This document shows positions 15,915 through 24,896 of a stretch of 64,000 nt of DNA, piece by piece (positions within the stretch are counted from its first letter, which is position 1; each line of letters opens with the position of its first letter). The stretch lies in contig NZ_CP049057.1 of assembly GCF_011044175.1 (NCBI RefSeq), positions 186,001 through 250,000 on the forward strand, read 5' to 3'. The notes under the pieces are model-generated. The model was not told where the DNA came from and made no database searches. It worked only from the letters and a program-made list of their open reading frames with translations. The DNA comes from Rasiella rasia (GTDB lineage Bacteria > Bacteroidota > Bacteroidia > Flavobacteriales > Flavobacteriaceae). A program made the position numbers and the translations under genes.

Positions 15915-17021
15915 TTAGTTGGCTGGTCCAACGAGTTCGACTTCAAATACCAGATCGGTATTTCCTGGTATTCTAGCTCTTGGGTTTCCAGCTTCGCCAT
16001 ATCCTAGGTGTGACGGGATATACATGAGGGCTTTGTCACCAAATTTCATATCCAACAGTCCTTCTCTAAAACCAGCAATGAGCTGTGCTTCTGGACTATA
16101 ATCTGTTGTTAATGGGTCGTATGGGTTTCTAGGGTTTAACACGTCATAGTCTATGGCTACATCCTTATAGGTAGTAAAGAAAAGGTCTCCATTAGTAAGG
16201 TAGCCTGTACAATGTACTAGTACTTTATCACCAATTGCTGGTTGTGGGCCATCACCTTTTTCAGTGTATAGCATTTTTAAACCAGAATCTAATTCGGTTG
16301 CTTCTCCCTTTTTGGCTACAAACATCTGAGCTTTATCACTCTTCATTTTGTTCATTTGTTCAAGCTTCGCTTTTTCTTCAGCTTCAATATCGGCCATTTT
16401 ATCGCTAAAGTTCATCACTTTCTGATTTCCTTTATTGATAATATTTACCTCCTGCATGATGACATCGTCAATAGGTTTGTCGCCAGGTTTTGTCACCGGA
16501 ACTAAGCTAATTGCTTCTACAATGTCGTATCCAATTACAATCTCTCCAAAAACAGAATGCTTGCCATCTAGCCACGGTGTAGGCTTTACAGTCACAAAAA
16601 ACTGACTTCCATTGTTATCAGGACCTCCATTGGCCATTGATAAAATTCCGGGTCTGTCGTGTTTTAGTGTATCTACAAATTCATCTGGGAATACATATCC
16701 TGGGTTCCCCATTCCACTTGCCAAAGGATCTCCTCCTTGAATCATAAAGTCTTTCATGACACGGTGAAAGGTAAGTCCGTTAAAGTAAGGCTTTCCTTTA
16801 TAGGTAGAATCTACCATTTCATTTTTCCCTTCAGCTAACCCTACGAAGTTTGCCACTGTAAGTGGTGTTTCTTCGTTATATAGTTTTGCTACGAAAGTTC
16901 CTTTATTCGTAATAAATTCGGCATAAACTCCATCTCCTAATTCTGGATACTTGTCTTCACAAGCTGTCATGGTTACTGCCAAGGTTAAAATAACAAGGGC
17001 ATAAAGCGATATTTTTTTCAT
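15915..17021 (-). CDS. Lipoprotein prolyl isomerase, cyclophilin-FKBP fusion
   Basis: A 368-residue lipoprotein (signal peptide ending in TMTAC, Cys21) with two isomerase domains. Residues about 35-195 are a cyclophilin (YFNGLTFHRVMKDFMIQGGD, NGSQFFVT, WLDGKHSVFG). After a charged helical linker, residues about 245-366 form an FKBP domain (GDKVLVHCTGYL, GFREGLLDMKFGDKALMYIP). Both catalyse proline cis-trans isomerisation, here on envelope proteins. It follows gldI by 19 nt and is probably in the same operon. Two unrelated isomerase folds in one chain is unusual but known in Bacteroidota. Confidence 0.93.
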   Translation of the reverse strand: MKKISLYALVILTLAVTMTACEDKYPELGDGVYAEFITNKGTFVAKLYNEETPLTVANFVGLAEGKNEMVDSTYKGKPYFNGLTFHRVMKDFMIQGGDPLASGMGNPGYVFPDEFVDTLKHDRPGILSMANGGPDNNGSQFFVTVKPTPWLDGKHSVFGEIVIGYDIVEAISLVPVTKPGDKPIDDVIMQEVNIINKGNQKVMNFSDKMADIEAEEKAKLEQMNKMKSDKAQMFVAKKGEATELDSGLKMLYTEKGDGPQPAIGDKVLVHCTGYLTNGDLFFTTYKDVAIDYDVLNPRNPYDPLTTDYSPEAQLIAGFREGLLDMKFGDKALMYIPSHLGYGEAGNPRARIPGNTDLVFEVELVGPAN

Positions 17022-17040
17022 CTTTTAATCAAATTTTGTT

Positions 17041-17592
17041 TTAGTTATTCTCTGTTGTTTCAATCGATTTTAAGGTCACTGTACTTTGAATAGGTGTATT
17101 TGTGGCAAGTTTTTCTTCTATACCATAATATCCGTATGCTTTGTACGATGGAAATATAAAGGTAATTGTCTCACCTTCCTTCATTAACTTAAGCCCATCT
17201 CTAATTCCTGAAATAAGCTCTTGATTGCTTTCATCTATCTTATAGTGTTGCAGTCCATTATCAGCTTCAGTTAGAATGGTAGCGCCTTTAAGGTCTTTCA
17301 CATTATACGTAAATGTCACTACGTCTCCTTTTTTTGGCACCGCAGTTGCTAACGTGTCTTTACTATTGTAGAAATACCAAAAGCCATTAGGAGACGATTC
17401 AAATTCTGTATCTGGGCTTTGAGCGATAAGTTGCGTAATAAATGCCTCTTCTTTTTGGTACAATTCTTTGTTTCTCTCGGCAGATTTTTTAATAAAACTC
17501 CCTGAAAAGCGCTGTTCGGGCCTGCGTGCTTCTGGACTTTTACAAGATACCACAAGCATGAGCAATAGTAGGACGTAAGAAAATTTATGCAT
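17041..17592 (-). CDS. gldI: Gliding-motility lipoprotein GldI (FKBP-type isomerase)
   Basis: A 183-residue lipoprotein (signal ending LVVSC, Cys17) with an N-terminal charged helix (KSAERNKELYQKEEAFITQL) and one FKBP domain (PKKGDVVTFTYNV, GIRDGLKLMKEGETITFIFP, YGYYGIEE). This is the size and layout of GldI, which is needed for type IX secretion and gliding in Flavobacterium, probably as a periplasmic folding factor. It overlaps the preceding DHH phosphoesterase gene by 8 nt and precedes the cyclophilin-FKBP gene, so the three form an operon. Confidence 0.85.
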   Translation of the reverse strand: MHKFSYVLLLLMLVVSCKSPEARRPEQRFSGSFIKKSAERNKELYQKEEAFITQLIAQSPDTEFESSPNGFWYFYNSKDTLATAVPKKGDVVTFTYNVKDLKGATILTEADNGLQHYKIDESNQELISGIRDGLKLMKEGETITFIFPSYKAYGYYGIEEKLATNTPIQSTVTLKSIETTENN

Positions 17593-18607
17593 TGGTATTC
17601 AGGGCATTTTTATAGTTCGGCAATATACTAATAAATTCAGTAACGGTTTCTTGCAACGATTTGTTGCTTCTGCCCCCAGCGGCATTTGTGTGCCCTCCAC
17701 CGTTGTAATGAGTTCGTGCAAATTCATTTACCGAAAAGGCACCTTTACTTCTGAATGAAATTTTTACAATAGCATCTTGCTTGCTTTCAATAAAAATCAC
17801 AGCAAATTTAACCCCCAATACAGAAAGTGCATAGTTTACAAACCCTTCTGTATCGCCCTTTTTAAAATTATTACTGTCTAATTCTTCTTGAGAAAGCGTA
17901 ATGTATGCTGCGTTATAAGGCTCTAAGATCTTCATGTTTTGCAAGGCAAGACCAAGAAGTCTTAATCGGTCTGGAGTATTTGTGTCGTAAATATTTTCAT
18001 GAATTTGAGTGCCATTAGCACCGGCCTCCATGAGATGCGCAATTACCTTATGGGTAGTAGGAGAGGTGGCCGGAAACCGAAAGCTTCCTGTGTCGGTCAT
18101 GATTCCTGTGTATAGATTTGTTGCCATAGACGGAGACAAAAGTTCCAATCCGTCTAATCCTGCTATAAAATGATAGACCATTTCGGCAGTAGAGCTCATA
18201 CGTACATCACTATATGTAACGGCGGCGTACGCTCCTGGCGCTTGATGGTGATCTATCATCACAAAAGTAGCTTGACATGATTCTAAGGCACCTTGCATTT
18301 CTCCTACACGATCTAAAGCGTTAAAGTCTAATGTACAAACTATATTGGCTGCAGTTAGATGGGCTTCTGCTGTTTCTTTTTGTTTATCGTAGATGATGAT
18401 ATCTTGACATCCAGGCATCCATTTTAAAAAATCTGGGAAGTCATTTGGCATGATAACCTGCGTTTTATGCCCAAGCTGATCTAAAAATTGAGAAAGAGCT
18501 AAACATGAACCTATTGCGTCTCCGTCAGGATTTTTATGTCCTACAATAACAATTTGTTTGGAGGTGTTAAGGAGTTGTTTTACTTGATGCGCCAATTCAT
18601 TTTTCAT
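17585..18607 (-). CDS. nrnA: DHH-family phosphoesterase (NrnA-like oligoribonuclease/pAp phosphatase)
   Basis: A 340-residue protein with the DHH motifs in order: GHKNPDGDAIGS (motif I), LDFNA (II), MIDHHQAP (III), and the C-terminal DHHA1 substrate motif HYNGGGHTNAAGG. NrnA-type enzymes degrade short RNA oligomers and dephosphorylate pAp. The flavobacterial members are small, soluble and metal dependent. It is the first gene of the operon with gldI, a gene order I have seen in other flavobacteria. Confidence 0.9.
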   Translation of the reverse strand: MKNELAHQVKQLLNTSKQIVIVGHKNPDGDAIGSCLALSQFLDQLGHKTQVIMPNDFPDFLKWMPGCQDIIIYDKQKETAEAHLTAANIVCTLDFNALDRVGEMQGALESCQATFVMIDHHQAPGAYAAVTYSDVRMSSTAEMVYHFIAGLDGLELLSPSMATNLYTGIMTDTGSFRFPATSPTTHKVIAHLMEAGANGTQIHENIYDTNTPDRLRLLGLALQNMKILEPYNAAYITLSQEELDSNNFKKGDTEGFVNYALSVLGVKFAVIFIESKQDAIVKISFRSKGAFSVNEFARTHYNGGGHTNAAGGRSNKSLQETVTEFISILPNYKNALNTNA

Positions 18608-18693
18608 AGAATGCGAAGATACGATTTATCCTTTTTCTAAGACTTATAATTCAATTTCATATAAAAAGCCATTATTAAACAATTGTTAAGCAC

Positions 18694-18723
18694 TTGTCAT
18701 TGTGTATTAAATACCTATTTTTG
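18694..18723 (+). promoter_or_regulatory. Promoter of ndk, Bacteroidota type
   Basis: TTG at 18694-18696, a 19-nt spacer and TATTTTTG at 18716-18723 match the TTTG-N19-TAnnTTTG layout of Bacteroidota sigma factor promoters. The leader to the ATG at 18742 would be about 10 nt. Confidence 0.6.
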
Positions 18724-18741
18724 CCAAAATTTTAAAAACCT

Positions 18742-19161
18742 ATGAGAACAGATAGAACGTTTACAATGTTAAAGCCAGACAGTGTTGAAAAAGGACACGT
18801 TGGTGCTATTTTAGAGAAAATTACAGCGAGCGGTTTCCGAATCGTTGCAATGAAATTAACACAAATGACTTTGGCCGATGCCCAAGAGTTTTACGGTGTG
18901 CACAAAGAGCGTCCATTTTTTGGTGAGTTGGTAGAATATATGACAAGAGGACCAATTGTGGCTGCCATTTTAGAAAAAGCGAATGCGGTAGAAGATTTCC
19001 GTACACTTATTGGTGCTACTAACCCAGCAGATGCTGCAGAAGGTACCATTCGTAAAATGTTTGCAGATTCTATAAGCGAAAACGCTGTTCACGGAAGTGA
19101 TAGTGACGAAAACGCTGCTATTGAAGGAGCATTTCATTTTTCAGGACGCGAGATGTTCTAA
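18742..19161 (+). CDS. ndk: Nucleoside-diphosphate kinase
   Basis: A 139-residue protein, the normal length for Ndk. It transfers the gamma phosphate of ATP to NDPs through a phosphohistidine. Visible motifs are RTFTMLKPD at the N-terminus, [11 protein letters not shown] and the active-site NAVHGSDS with His117. It stands alone between a good promoter (18694-18723) and a strong terminator (19185-19219), so it is a one-gene transcript, and it is divergent from the DHH/gldI operon. Confidence 0.97.
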   Translation: MRTDRTFTMLKPDSVEKGHVGAILEKITASGFRIVAMKLTQMTLADAQEFYGVHKERPFFGELVEYMTRGPIVAAILEKANAVEDFRTLIGATNPADAAEGTIRKMFADSISENAVHGSDSDENAAIEGAFHFSGREMF

Positions 19162-19184
19162 GATATATTCTGAAATTTTAGTAC

Positions 19185-19219
19185 AAACCCTTCTGCATTA
19201 TTGGTGGAAGGGTTTTTTT
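19185..19219 (+). terminator. Intrinsic terminator of ndk
   Basis: A perfect 9-bp stem AAACCCTTC (19185-19193) with GAAGGGTTT (19207-19215), a 13-nt loop and a T run that continues from the stem. Confidence 0.85.
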
Positions 19220-19250
19220 GTTGGTTGTGTAGAAAGGTGATTACTTCTAG

Positions 19251-19547
19251 TTAACGTAAAATCAATTTGGTTACTAACGTTTTGTTCACTTCTTCATTAA
19301 GAAGTTTTATGATTTTTTCTTTTCCATAACTTAGCTCCTCCCTAAGTACAGAAGAACTTAAACTCACATATAGCGTATCTCGGTCTAATGAAATAGCTGT
19401 TGTGTATTTTGAGATAGCTTCCCCCAGTACATTGTGCCAAGCATCCTGAATAGAAACCTTATCTAATCCTTTTTCCAACCGATTGGATGAAATAAATTGC
19501 TTTAAAACATCACCTATTGGAGTTTCTTCTGCGTTTCTCTTGGCCAT
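19251..19547 (-). CDS. DUF721 domain protein
   Basis: A 98-residue protein covered by the DUF721 domain: MAKRNAEETPIGDVLKQFI, a DAWHNVLGEAISKYT core and a LREELSYGKEKIIKLLN tail. DUF721 proteins resemble the nucleic-acid-binding DciA family, which loads the replicative helicase in many bacteria that lack DnaC. The location in the recF operon agrees with a link to replication or repair, but this short version has not been shown to be DciA. It is the third gene after recF and the lipocalin-like gene. Confidence 0.85.
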   Translation of the reverse strand: MAKRNAEETPIGDVLKQFISSNRLEKGLDKVSIQDAWHNVLGEAISKYTTAISLDRDTLYVSLSSSVLREELSYGKEKIIKLLNEEVNKTLVTKLILR

Positions 19548-19568
19548 ATTCTTTAAATGTGTAGTAAA

Positions 19569-19988
19569 TTAGTTGAAATCAAATTTTTCAAACTTCTTGT
19601 AAAAGTACGTTTTTCCATCACTATTTAAGACTACTAAACTACTATCCTTTGCTTTTAACACTGTTTCTTTCCACGAATCGTATGGGGTTTTATAATACAT
19701 TCGTAAACTATCGTCTTCTACCTTTAGCTGAAATGTTTCTGCGTCATTATTCGTTATAAAAGTACCATCAAGTCTGGGTTGCATTTTTTTGCGAACACCA
19801 GCATTGCCATTTACCTCAATAAAATCTACTGTCGTACTCATCTGAAACTTCTTTTCATTGCCATCTGTTAAAACTACTTTTTCTATAGTCCAATAGCCAT
19901 TAAGATTTTCTTTGTTTATCACTATATCTTGCTTTCCGCAGGAAGAAAATAGTACGATGCAACTTGTTATGAATAGAAATTTTTTCAT
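19569..19988 (-). CDS. Lipocalin-like lipoprotein
   Basis: A 139-residue lipoprotein (signal ending LFSSC, Cys17). The mature part begins with LNGYWTIEKVVL, the opening strand typical of lipocalin-like (Lipocalin_4/5) proteins, and continues as alternating beta strands. The ligand is unknown. It sits between recF and DUF721 with small gaps, so it is probably transcribed with them, although no functional tie is evident. Confidence 0.7.
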   Translation of the reverse strand: MKKFLFITSCIVLFSSCGKQDIVINKENLNGYWTIEKVVLTDGNEKKFQMSTTVDFIEVNGNAGVRKKMQPRLDGTFITNNDAETFQLKVEDDSLRMYYKTPYDSWKETVLKAKDSSLVVLNSDGKTYFYKKFEKFDFN

Positions 19989-20039
19989 GTGTTTTGGTTC
20001 TAGAGTTATCGCGGTTAATCTGTTATCGAAACGCCTTTA

Positions 20040-21128
20040 TCATTCCCTAGCTAATAGAAACATTTTATAGGTCTGACTTACTTCCTTAACAATCGCTTCG
20101 GTGCGTTCTGGGTGGGTATCACTTATAAATAGTTGTCCGAAATGTGCATTGTCTACCAAAGAAATGAGCTGGGCCACGCGTTGCTCGTCTAGTTTGTCGA
20201 AAATATCGTCTAACAATAGAATAGGCGTCTCTTTACTTTGTGTTTTTATAAAATCGAATTGTGCCAATTTCAATGCAATTAAATACGATTTTTGTTGTCC
20301 TTGTGATCCAAATTTCTTCACAGGAAATTCATCTATCTTAAACTTTAGATCATCTTTATGAATCCCAAAATTACTGTACTGCGTTAGTTTGTCTTTCGAT
20401 TGGTTTTCTTGTAACAGCTGTGATAACGGTTGTTCTGCTAGCTGACTCCTGTAGCTTAGACTCACTTTTTCAGAACCGTTGCTAATAGAGGTATAGCGTT
20501 CTAGAAAAATAGGGGTGAATTCTTTTACAAAAGCCGCTCGTTTTTCAAATATTGGGGTGCCCAACTCATGTAGTTGAGTGTCGTAAATACTTAGTTGGTC
20601 GCCATTAAATGTTCTATTTGCAGCAAAGTATTTGAGTAATGCGTTACGCTGCGCAAGTACTTTGTTATAATTAATAAGAGTATGGAGGTAGTGAGGATCT
20701 CCTTGTGAAATAACACCGTCCATAAATTTTCGCCTAGTATCGCTGCCTTCCGTTATGAGATCTCGATCTGCCGGAGAAATTATTACCAACGGAAGAAATC
20801 CTATATGCTCACTAAACTTTTCATACGCCTTGCCATTTCGCTTAATTAGTTTTTTTTGCCCACTTTTTGCGCTAACAATTACCTTTTCATCTCGGTCATT
20901 TTTCTGGTAGTTTCCTTCAATAACAAAGAAATCTTCACCGTGTTTTATGTTTTGTCCTGTAATTGGGTTGAAATAGCTTTTTCCGAAGGAAAGATGATAG
21001 ATTGCGTCTAAAACATTGGTCTTTCCAACACCGTTTTTACCAACAAAACAGTTAATCTTAGGGTCGAACTGAAAACTTTCGGCTTCAAAATTCTTGTAGT
21101 TAATAAGTGAAACAGAAGTTAAGTGCAT
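20040..21128 (-). CDS. recF: DNA replication and repair protein RecF
   Basis: A 362-residue SMC-like ATPase. Walker A is [12 protein letters not shown] (about 27-38), the ABC-type signature is FGSQGQQKS, and Walker B is [12 protein letters not shown]. RecF works with RecO and RecR to load RecA at gaps. The length is standard. It is the first gene of a minus-strand run with a lipocalin-like gene and DUF721. The upstream TPR gene is divergent. Confidence 0.96.
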   Translation of the reverse strand: MHLTSVSLINYKNFEAESFQFDPKINCFVGKNGVGKTNVLDAIYHLSFGKSYFNPITGQNIKHGEDFFVIEGNYQKNDRDEKVIVSAKSGQKKLIKRNGKAYEKFSEHIGFLPLVIISPADRDLITEGSDTRRKFMDGVISQGDPHYLHTLINYNKVLAQRNALLKYFAANRTFNGDQLSIYDTQLHELGTPIFEKRAAFVKEFTPIFLERYTSISNGSEKVSLSYRSQLAEQPLSQLLQENQSKDKLTQYSNFGIHKDDLKFKIDEFPVKKFGSQGQQKSYLIALKLAQFDFIKTQSKETPILLLDDIFDKLDEQRVAQLISLVDNAHFGQLFISDTHPERTEAIVKEVSQTYKMFLLARE

Positions 21129-21268
21129 GCAAACAAAGGGATTGTAGTTTTTGTGAATGAATAAAATTTCCGCAGAAATCTAGCTGCAAATTATTGAAAA
21201 ATAAGAACTTTTTTCCCTTTTAATTTCTAATAAAAATTTTATTTTTGCGCGTTAGTAAACCAAAAATA

Positions 21269-22039
21269 ATGGCTACATATAAAAAGAGAGGCTATAAGCC
21301 TAAGACCAAAGCAGAGAAAGAAGAAGTTATCGAAGACGGTAGTGCAACGGCAGAGGTGTTTAACACCTTAGATGAAGGTGCATCCAAAACGGAGGCTTGG
21401 GTAGAAAAAAACCAGAAAGCCATCTTAACTGTGGTTGGAGTGATCGCAGTTGCGGTTTTAGGATATTTAGGCTATCAGCAATGGGTTCAGGAGCCAAAGG
21501 AGACTGAGGCCATGAACGAAATGTTTCAGGCACAGGAGTTTTTTGAGCAAGCGCTTAGTAATACTTCGGCAGTAAAAGATTCTTTATACGACCTTTCTTT
21601 AAATGGTGGTAGAGGAAAATATGGCTTTCTTGAAATTATAGACAACTATGGTGGTACCAAAGCAGGAAATCTTGCAGAGTACTACGCGGGGATGGCTTAT
21701 TTAAGTACAAGCAAATACCAAGAAGCAATCAACCACTTAGATAATTTTAAAAGTGATGATGAAATGCTAGCCCCATTGGCAAAAGGTGCAATAGGTGATG
21801 CCTTTGCGCAATTAGACCAGAAGGAAGAAGCATTAAAATATTACGAAGAAGCCGCTTCAATGAGAACCAATGAAGTAACAACTCCAAGGTTCTTACTGAA
21901 AGCAGGTGTAATAGCTATGAATTTAGGAAAAGCAGATGTTGCCTTAAAACATTTTGCTGCGCTAGATGAAAACTATCCTACTTCTGCCGAAGCAACAAAG
22001 GCAAAAGGTTATAAAGGTGCTGTAGAAGCAATGCAGTAA
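21269..22039 (+). CDS. Membrane-anchored TPR protein (YfgM-like)
   Basis: A 256-residue protein from ATG 21269 (MATYKKRGYKPKTKAEKEEV). A basic cytoplasmic N-terminus precedes one transmembrane helix (about 48-67), and the rest is helical TPR repeats (AEYYAGMAYLSTSKYQEAI, KGAIGDAFAQLDQKEEALKYY). This layout matches YfgM-type ancillary translocon proteins. It is 28 nt upstream of ribH, so co-transcription is likely. Confidence 0.85.
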   Translation: MATYKKRGYKPKTKAEKEEVIEDGSATAEVFNTLDEGASKTEAWVEKNQKAILTVVGVIAVAVLGYLGYQQWVQEPKETEAMNEMFQAQEFFEQALSNTSAVKDSLYDLSLNGGRGKYGFLEIIDNYGGTKAGNLAEYYAGMAYLSTSKYQEAINHLDNFKSDDEMLAPLAKGAIGDAFAQLDQKEEALKYYEEAASMRTNEVTTPRFLLKAGVIAMNLGKADVALKHFAALDENYPTSAEATKAKGYKGAVEAMQ

Positions 22040-22067
22040 AAATTTCCCGGCTTCTCGGGCAATAAAT

Positions 22068-22571
22068 ATGGCAACTACAAACAACAATTTATCGGTTTAC
22101 GATAAGACTGCAATCCCAAACGCGAAAGATTTTCGGTTTGGGATTGTTGTTTCTGAATGGAATGAGAACATCACCCAAGGGATGTTTCAAGGAGCTTTTG
22201 ATGCTATTTTAGATTGTGGCGGACAAAAAGAGAACATCGTACGATGGAATGTTCCTGGGAGCTACGAGCTAATTTATGGTTGTAAGAAAATGACCCAAAG
22301 CTTCGACATGCTAGATGCAGTGATTGCAATTGGTAGCGTTATTCAAGGTGAAACTAAACATTTTGACTATGTATGTGAGGCCGTGGCGCAGGGCATTAAA
22401 GATCTTAATGTACAAGGCGATATACCTGTAATATTCTGTGTGCTTACCGATAATACTATACAACAGTCTATAGACCGAAGTGGTGGTAAACACGGCAACA
22501 AAGGAACAGAAGCCGCTATTGCCGCTATTAAAATGGCACAGTTGCGAAAAGATGCAAAATTCTATAAATAG
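22068..22571 (+). CDS. ribH: 6,7-dimethyl-8-ribityllumazine synthase
   Basis: A 167-residue lumazine synthase that condenses 5-amino-6-ribitylamino-uracil with dihydroxybutanone phosphate in riboflavin synthesis. Motifs include FGIVVSEWNENIT, VPGSYELIYGCK, GSVIQGETKHFDYVCE with the catalytic His, and IPVIFCVLT. The length agrees with the icosahedral type. It follows the TPR gene. No FMN riboswitch was seen upstream. Confidence 0.96.
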   Translation: MATTNNNLSVYDKTAIPNAKDFRFGIVVSEWNENITQGMFQGAFDAILDCGGQKENIVRWNVPGSYELIYGCKKMTQSFDMLDAVIAIGSVIQGETKHFDYVCEAVAQGIKDLNVQGDIPVIFCVLTDNTIQQSIDRSGGKHGNKGTEAAIAAIKMAQLRKDAKFYK

Positions 22572-22697
22572 ATAGAAAGCATCTTTAAATAAAATCTACC
22601 CCTTACCACTCACACTTACATATGTCTTACAAAACGTGGTACAAAAATTGTTAATACATTCCTCGTGAAACCGCTTCAAAAACTGCTACATTTTAAG

Positions 22698-22705
22698 TAC
22701 ATTTG
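22698..22705 (+). promoter_or_regulatory. Candidate -7 promoter element before the 95-residue gene and mutL
   Basis: TACATTTG fits TAnnTTTG exactly, 17 nt before the ATG at 22723. There is no TTTG at the usual -33 distance. It would drive the small membrane gene and probably mutL and the rhomboids behind it. Confidence 0.45.
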
Positions 22706-22722
22706 AAGGTAATACGAGCAAT

Positions 22723-23010
22723 ATGAAAGTTAGCTTTTTAAAACGTACCAAACCCAACAATCGTTTCAACTATACTCCGCGTTACTACAAGGGGAAAGAA
22801 GATGCCAACGAGTACAACTTCGCCAATAAGTTTGAGAAGTACTACGAAACATACAATAAAAACGATTTTGGTTCTCATTGGCGCGATGCTCGATACGCAA
22901 GCCGTAATAGAGGTAATGCTGGATTTAACAGAACCATTCTTGTCATTGTGTTAATTCTTGTATTTGTTTGTTTATGGATTTTAGACTTTGACCTTACAAT
23001 TTTTAGTTAG
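22723..23010 (+). CDS. Small basic protein with C-terminal membrane helix, unknown function
   Basis: A 95-residue protein. The N-terminal two thirds are polar and aromatic (RFNYTPRYYKGKEDANEYNF) and the C-terminus is a transmembrane helix (TILVIVLILVFVCLWIL). In flavobacterial genomes proteins like this are, as I recall, often labelled riboflavin synthase subunit beta because of the neighbouring ribH; nothing in the sequence supports that. It precedes mutL by 8 nt. Confidence 0.75.
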   Translation: MKVSFLKRTKPNNRFNYTPRYYKGKEDANEYNFANKFEKYYETYNKNDFGSHWRDARYASRNRGNAGFNRTILVIVLILVFVCLWILDFDLTIFS

Positions 23011-23018
23011 CACTCTGC

Positions 23019-24896
23019 ATGGCAGATATCATAGCCTTATTGCCCGATCATGTTGCCAATCAAATTGCTGCTGGAGAAGTGGTGCAACGCCCAGCTTCTG
23101 TAGTAAAAGAATTGCTAGAAAATGCCATTGATGCGAAAGCAACAAGTATTACCCTTATTGTAAAAGACGCAGGAAAAACACTTGTGCAAGTTACAGACAA
23201 CGGTATTGGTATGTCTACCACAGATGCCCGCCTTAGTTTTGAACGGCACGCTACCAGTAAGATAAAAATTGCAGACGATTTATTTAATCTCAGCACCAAA
23301 GGATTTCGTGGAGAAGCACTTGCCTCCATTGCAGCCATTGCGCATGTTACGTTAAAAACAAAGCGAGAAGAAGACGAAGTTGGTACCGAAATCGCTATAG
23401 AAGGAAGTCAGGTGACTTCTCAAGAACCTGCAGTAGCTCCAAATGGTACGACTATTTCAGTAAAAAACTTATTCTATAACATTCCTGCAAGGCGTAACTT
23501 TTTAAAAAGTAATGCCGTAGAAATGCGACATATCATCGATGAGTTTCACCGCGTTGCTCTCGCACACCCCTCAATAGCCTTAGTTCTAACGCATAACGAC
23601 AATGCGCTATTTAACTTGCCTGTGAGTAATAGCAGACAGCGTATTGTGAATATCTTCGGAAATAAGACGAACGAGAAACTGGTTCCTGTTGCAGAGGATA
23701 CCGAAATTGTAAAAGTTTCGGGCTTCGCACTAAAACCAGAATTTGGAAAAAAGAGTAGAGGAGAGCAGTTCTTTTTTGTAAACAATAGGTTTATAAAGAG
23801 TCCGTATTTACACCACGCTGTTTCAGCAGCATTTGAAGGACTTCTAAAGCAAGGAACGCATCCCGGGTATTTTTTATTTTTAGAAGTAGACCCAAAGTCT
23901 ATCGATATAAACATTCATCCTACTAAAACTGAAATTAAATTTGACGATGAACATAGTATTTATGCTATGTTACGGGCTACCATAAAACATGCACTTGGGC
24001 AATTTAACGTGGCTCCCGTACTCGATTTTAATAAAGATACCGGGTTTGAAACACCATATTCGTACGCTAAAAAGCATCCTTCTGCCCCTAAAATTGAAGT
24101 AGATAGTAGTTTTAATCCGTTTGTAGAAGATACAACTCCTAAACAACGTAACATCAGCTTTCCTTTTAAGCGGGAGAAAAAACAACCACAATGGGAATCG
24201 TTGTATGTTGGACTGAAAGATGACGATGTGCTTTCAAAACCTTCAGATATAGATACGAGTAGTGCTTTTGATAATGTAGAGTACGAGAGTGACGAAATTA
24301 CGGGTAGTCTTTTTACTACTTCCGAAGAACAAACAACACATACTACATTTCAACTTCAGAATAAATACATCATTAGCACCATAAAAAACGGGATGCTTGT
24401 AATTCATCAGCATTTGGCTCATTATAGAGTGTTGTACGAAGAATTACTAAAAAATATAACGGTAAACGAAGGAGTGAGCCAACAACTTTTATTTCCATTA
24501 CAGTTACACTTTTCGAAACCAGATTTGGTGATACTTGAAAGTCTTAAGGAAGCACTAGAGCACACCGGGTTTGTATTTGGTGAAACAGAAGAAGACACTA
24601 TACAGCTTACAGGCTTGCCTATATCACTTACAGAGAGTCTAGCTGGAAGTACATTAGAAAAGTTGGTTAGAGATATTAAAGAAGAAGTACCAGACGCCGG
24701 GTTTAGTCAGAACGATTTGCTTGCGAAGAGCATGGCGAAAAGCATGGCGATAAAATCTGGAACTACCTTAAGTAAAGAAGCACAAGAACATTTGGTACAC
24801 CGCCTGTTTGCATGCAAAGAACCAAGTGTTTCACCAGATAATACGGCCGTACTTGTTACTATAGACGCAAACGACCTCGATAAAAAGTTTCAATAG
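23019..24896 (+). CDS. mutL: DNA mismatch repair protein MutL
   Basis: A 625-residue MutL. The N-terminal GHKL ATPase is complete: AAGEVVQRPASVVKELLENA, DNGIGM, TKGFRGEALASI. The C-terminal dimerisation domain lacks the metal-dependent endonuclease signature: the place of DQHA(x)2E(x)4E reads HQHLAHY (463-469), and CPHGRP is replaced by SPDNTA (605-610). It should therefore not nick DNA by itself if these motifs are essential here. The next gene, a rhomboid protease, begins one base after the stop. Confidence 0.95.
   Translation: MADIIALLPDHVANQIAAGEVVQRPASVVKELLENAIDAKATSITLIVKDAGKTLVQVTDNGIGMSTTDARLSFERHATSKIKIADDLFNLSTKGFRGEALASIAAIAHVTLKTKREEDEVGTEIAIEGSQVTSQEPAVAPNGTTISVKNLFYNIPARRNFLKSNAVEMRHIIDEFHRVALAHPSIALVLTHNDNALFNLPVSNSRQRIVNIFGNKTNEKLVPVAEDTEIVKVSGFALKPEFGKKSRGEQFFFVNNRFIKSPYLHHAVSAAFEGLLKQGTHPGYFLFLEVDPKSIDINIHPTKTEIKFDDEHSIYAMLRATIKHALGQFNVAPVLDFNKDTGFETPYSYAKKHPSAPKIEVDSSFNPFVEDTTPKQRNISFPFKREKKQPQWESLYVGLKDDDVLSKPSDIDTSSAFDNVEYESDEITGSLFTTSEEQTTHTTFQLQNKYIISTIKNGMLVIHQHLAHYRVLYEELLKNITVNEGVSQQLLFPLQLHFSKPDLVILESLKEALEHTGFVFGETEEDTIQLTGLPISLTESLAGSTLEKLVRDIKEEVPDAGFSQNDLLAKSMAKSMAIKSGTTLSKEAQEHLVHRLFACKEPSVSPDNTAVLVTIDANDLDKKFQ

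Noticed and set aside
22572-22722. Riboflavin (FMN) riboswitch or second riboflavin gene near ribH
   Set aside because: No FMN-element sequence is visible, and the 95-residue gene that follows lacks any riboflavin synthase motif.
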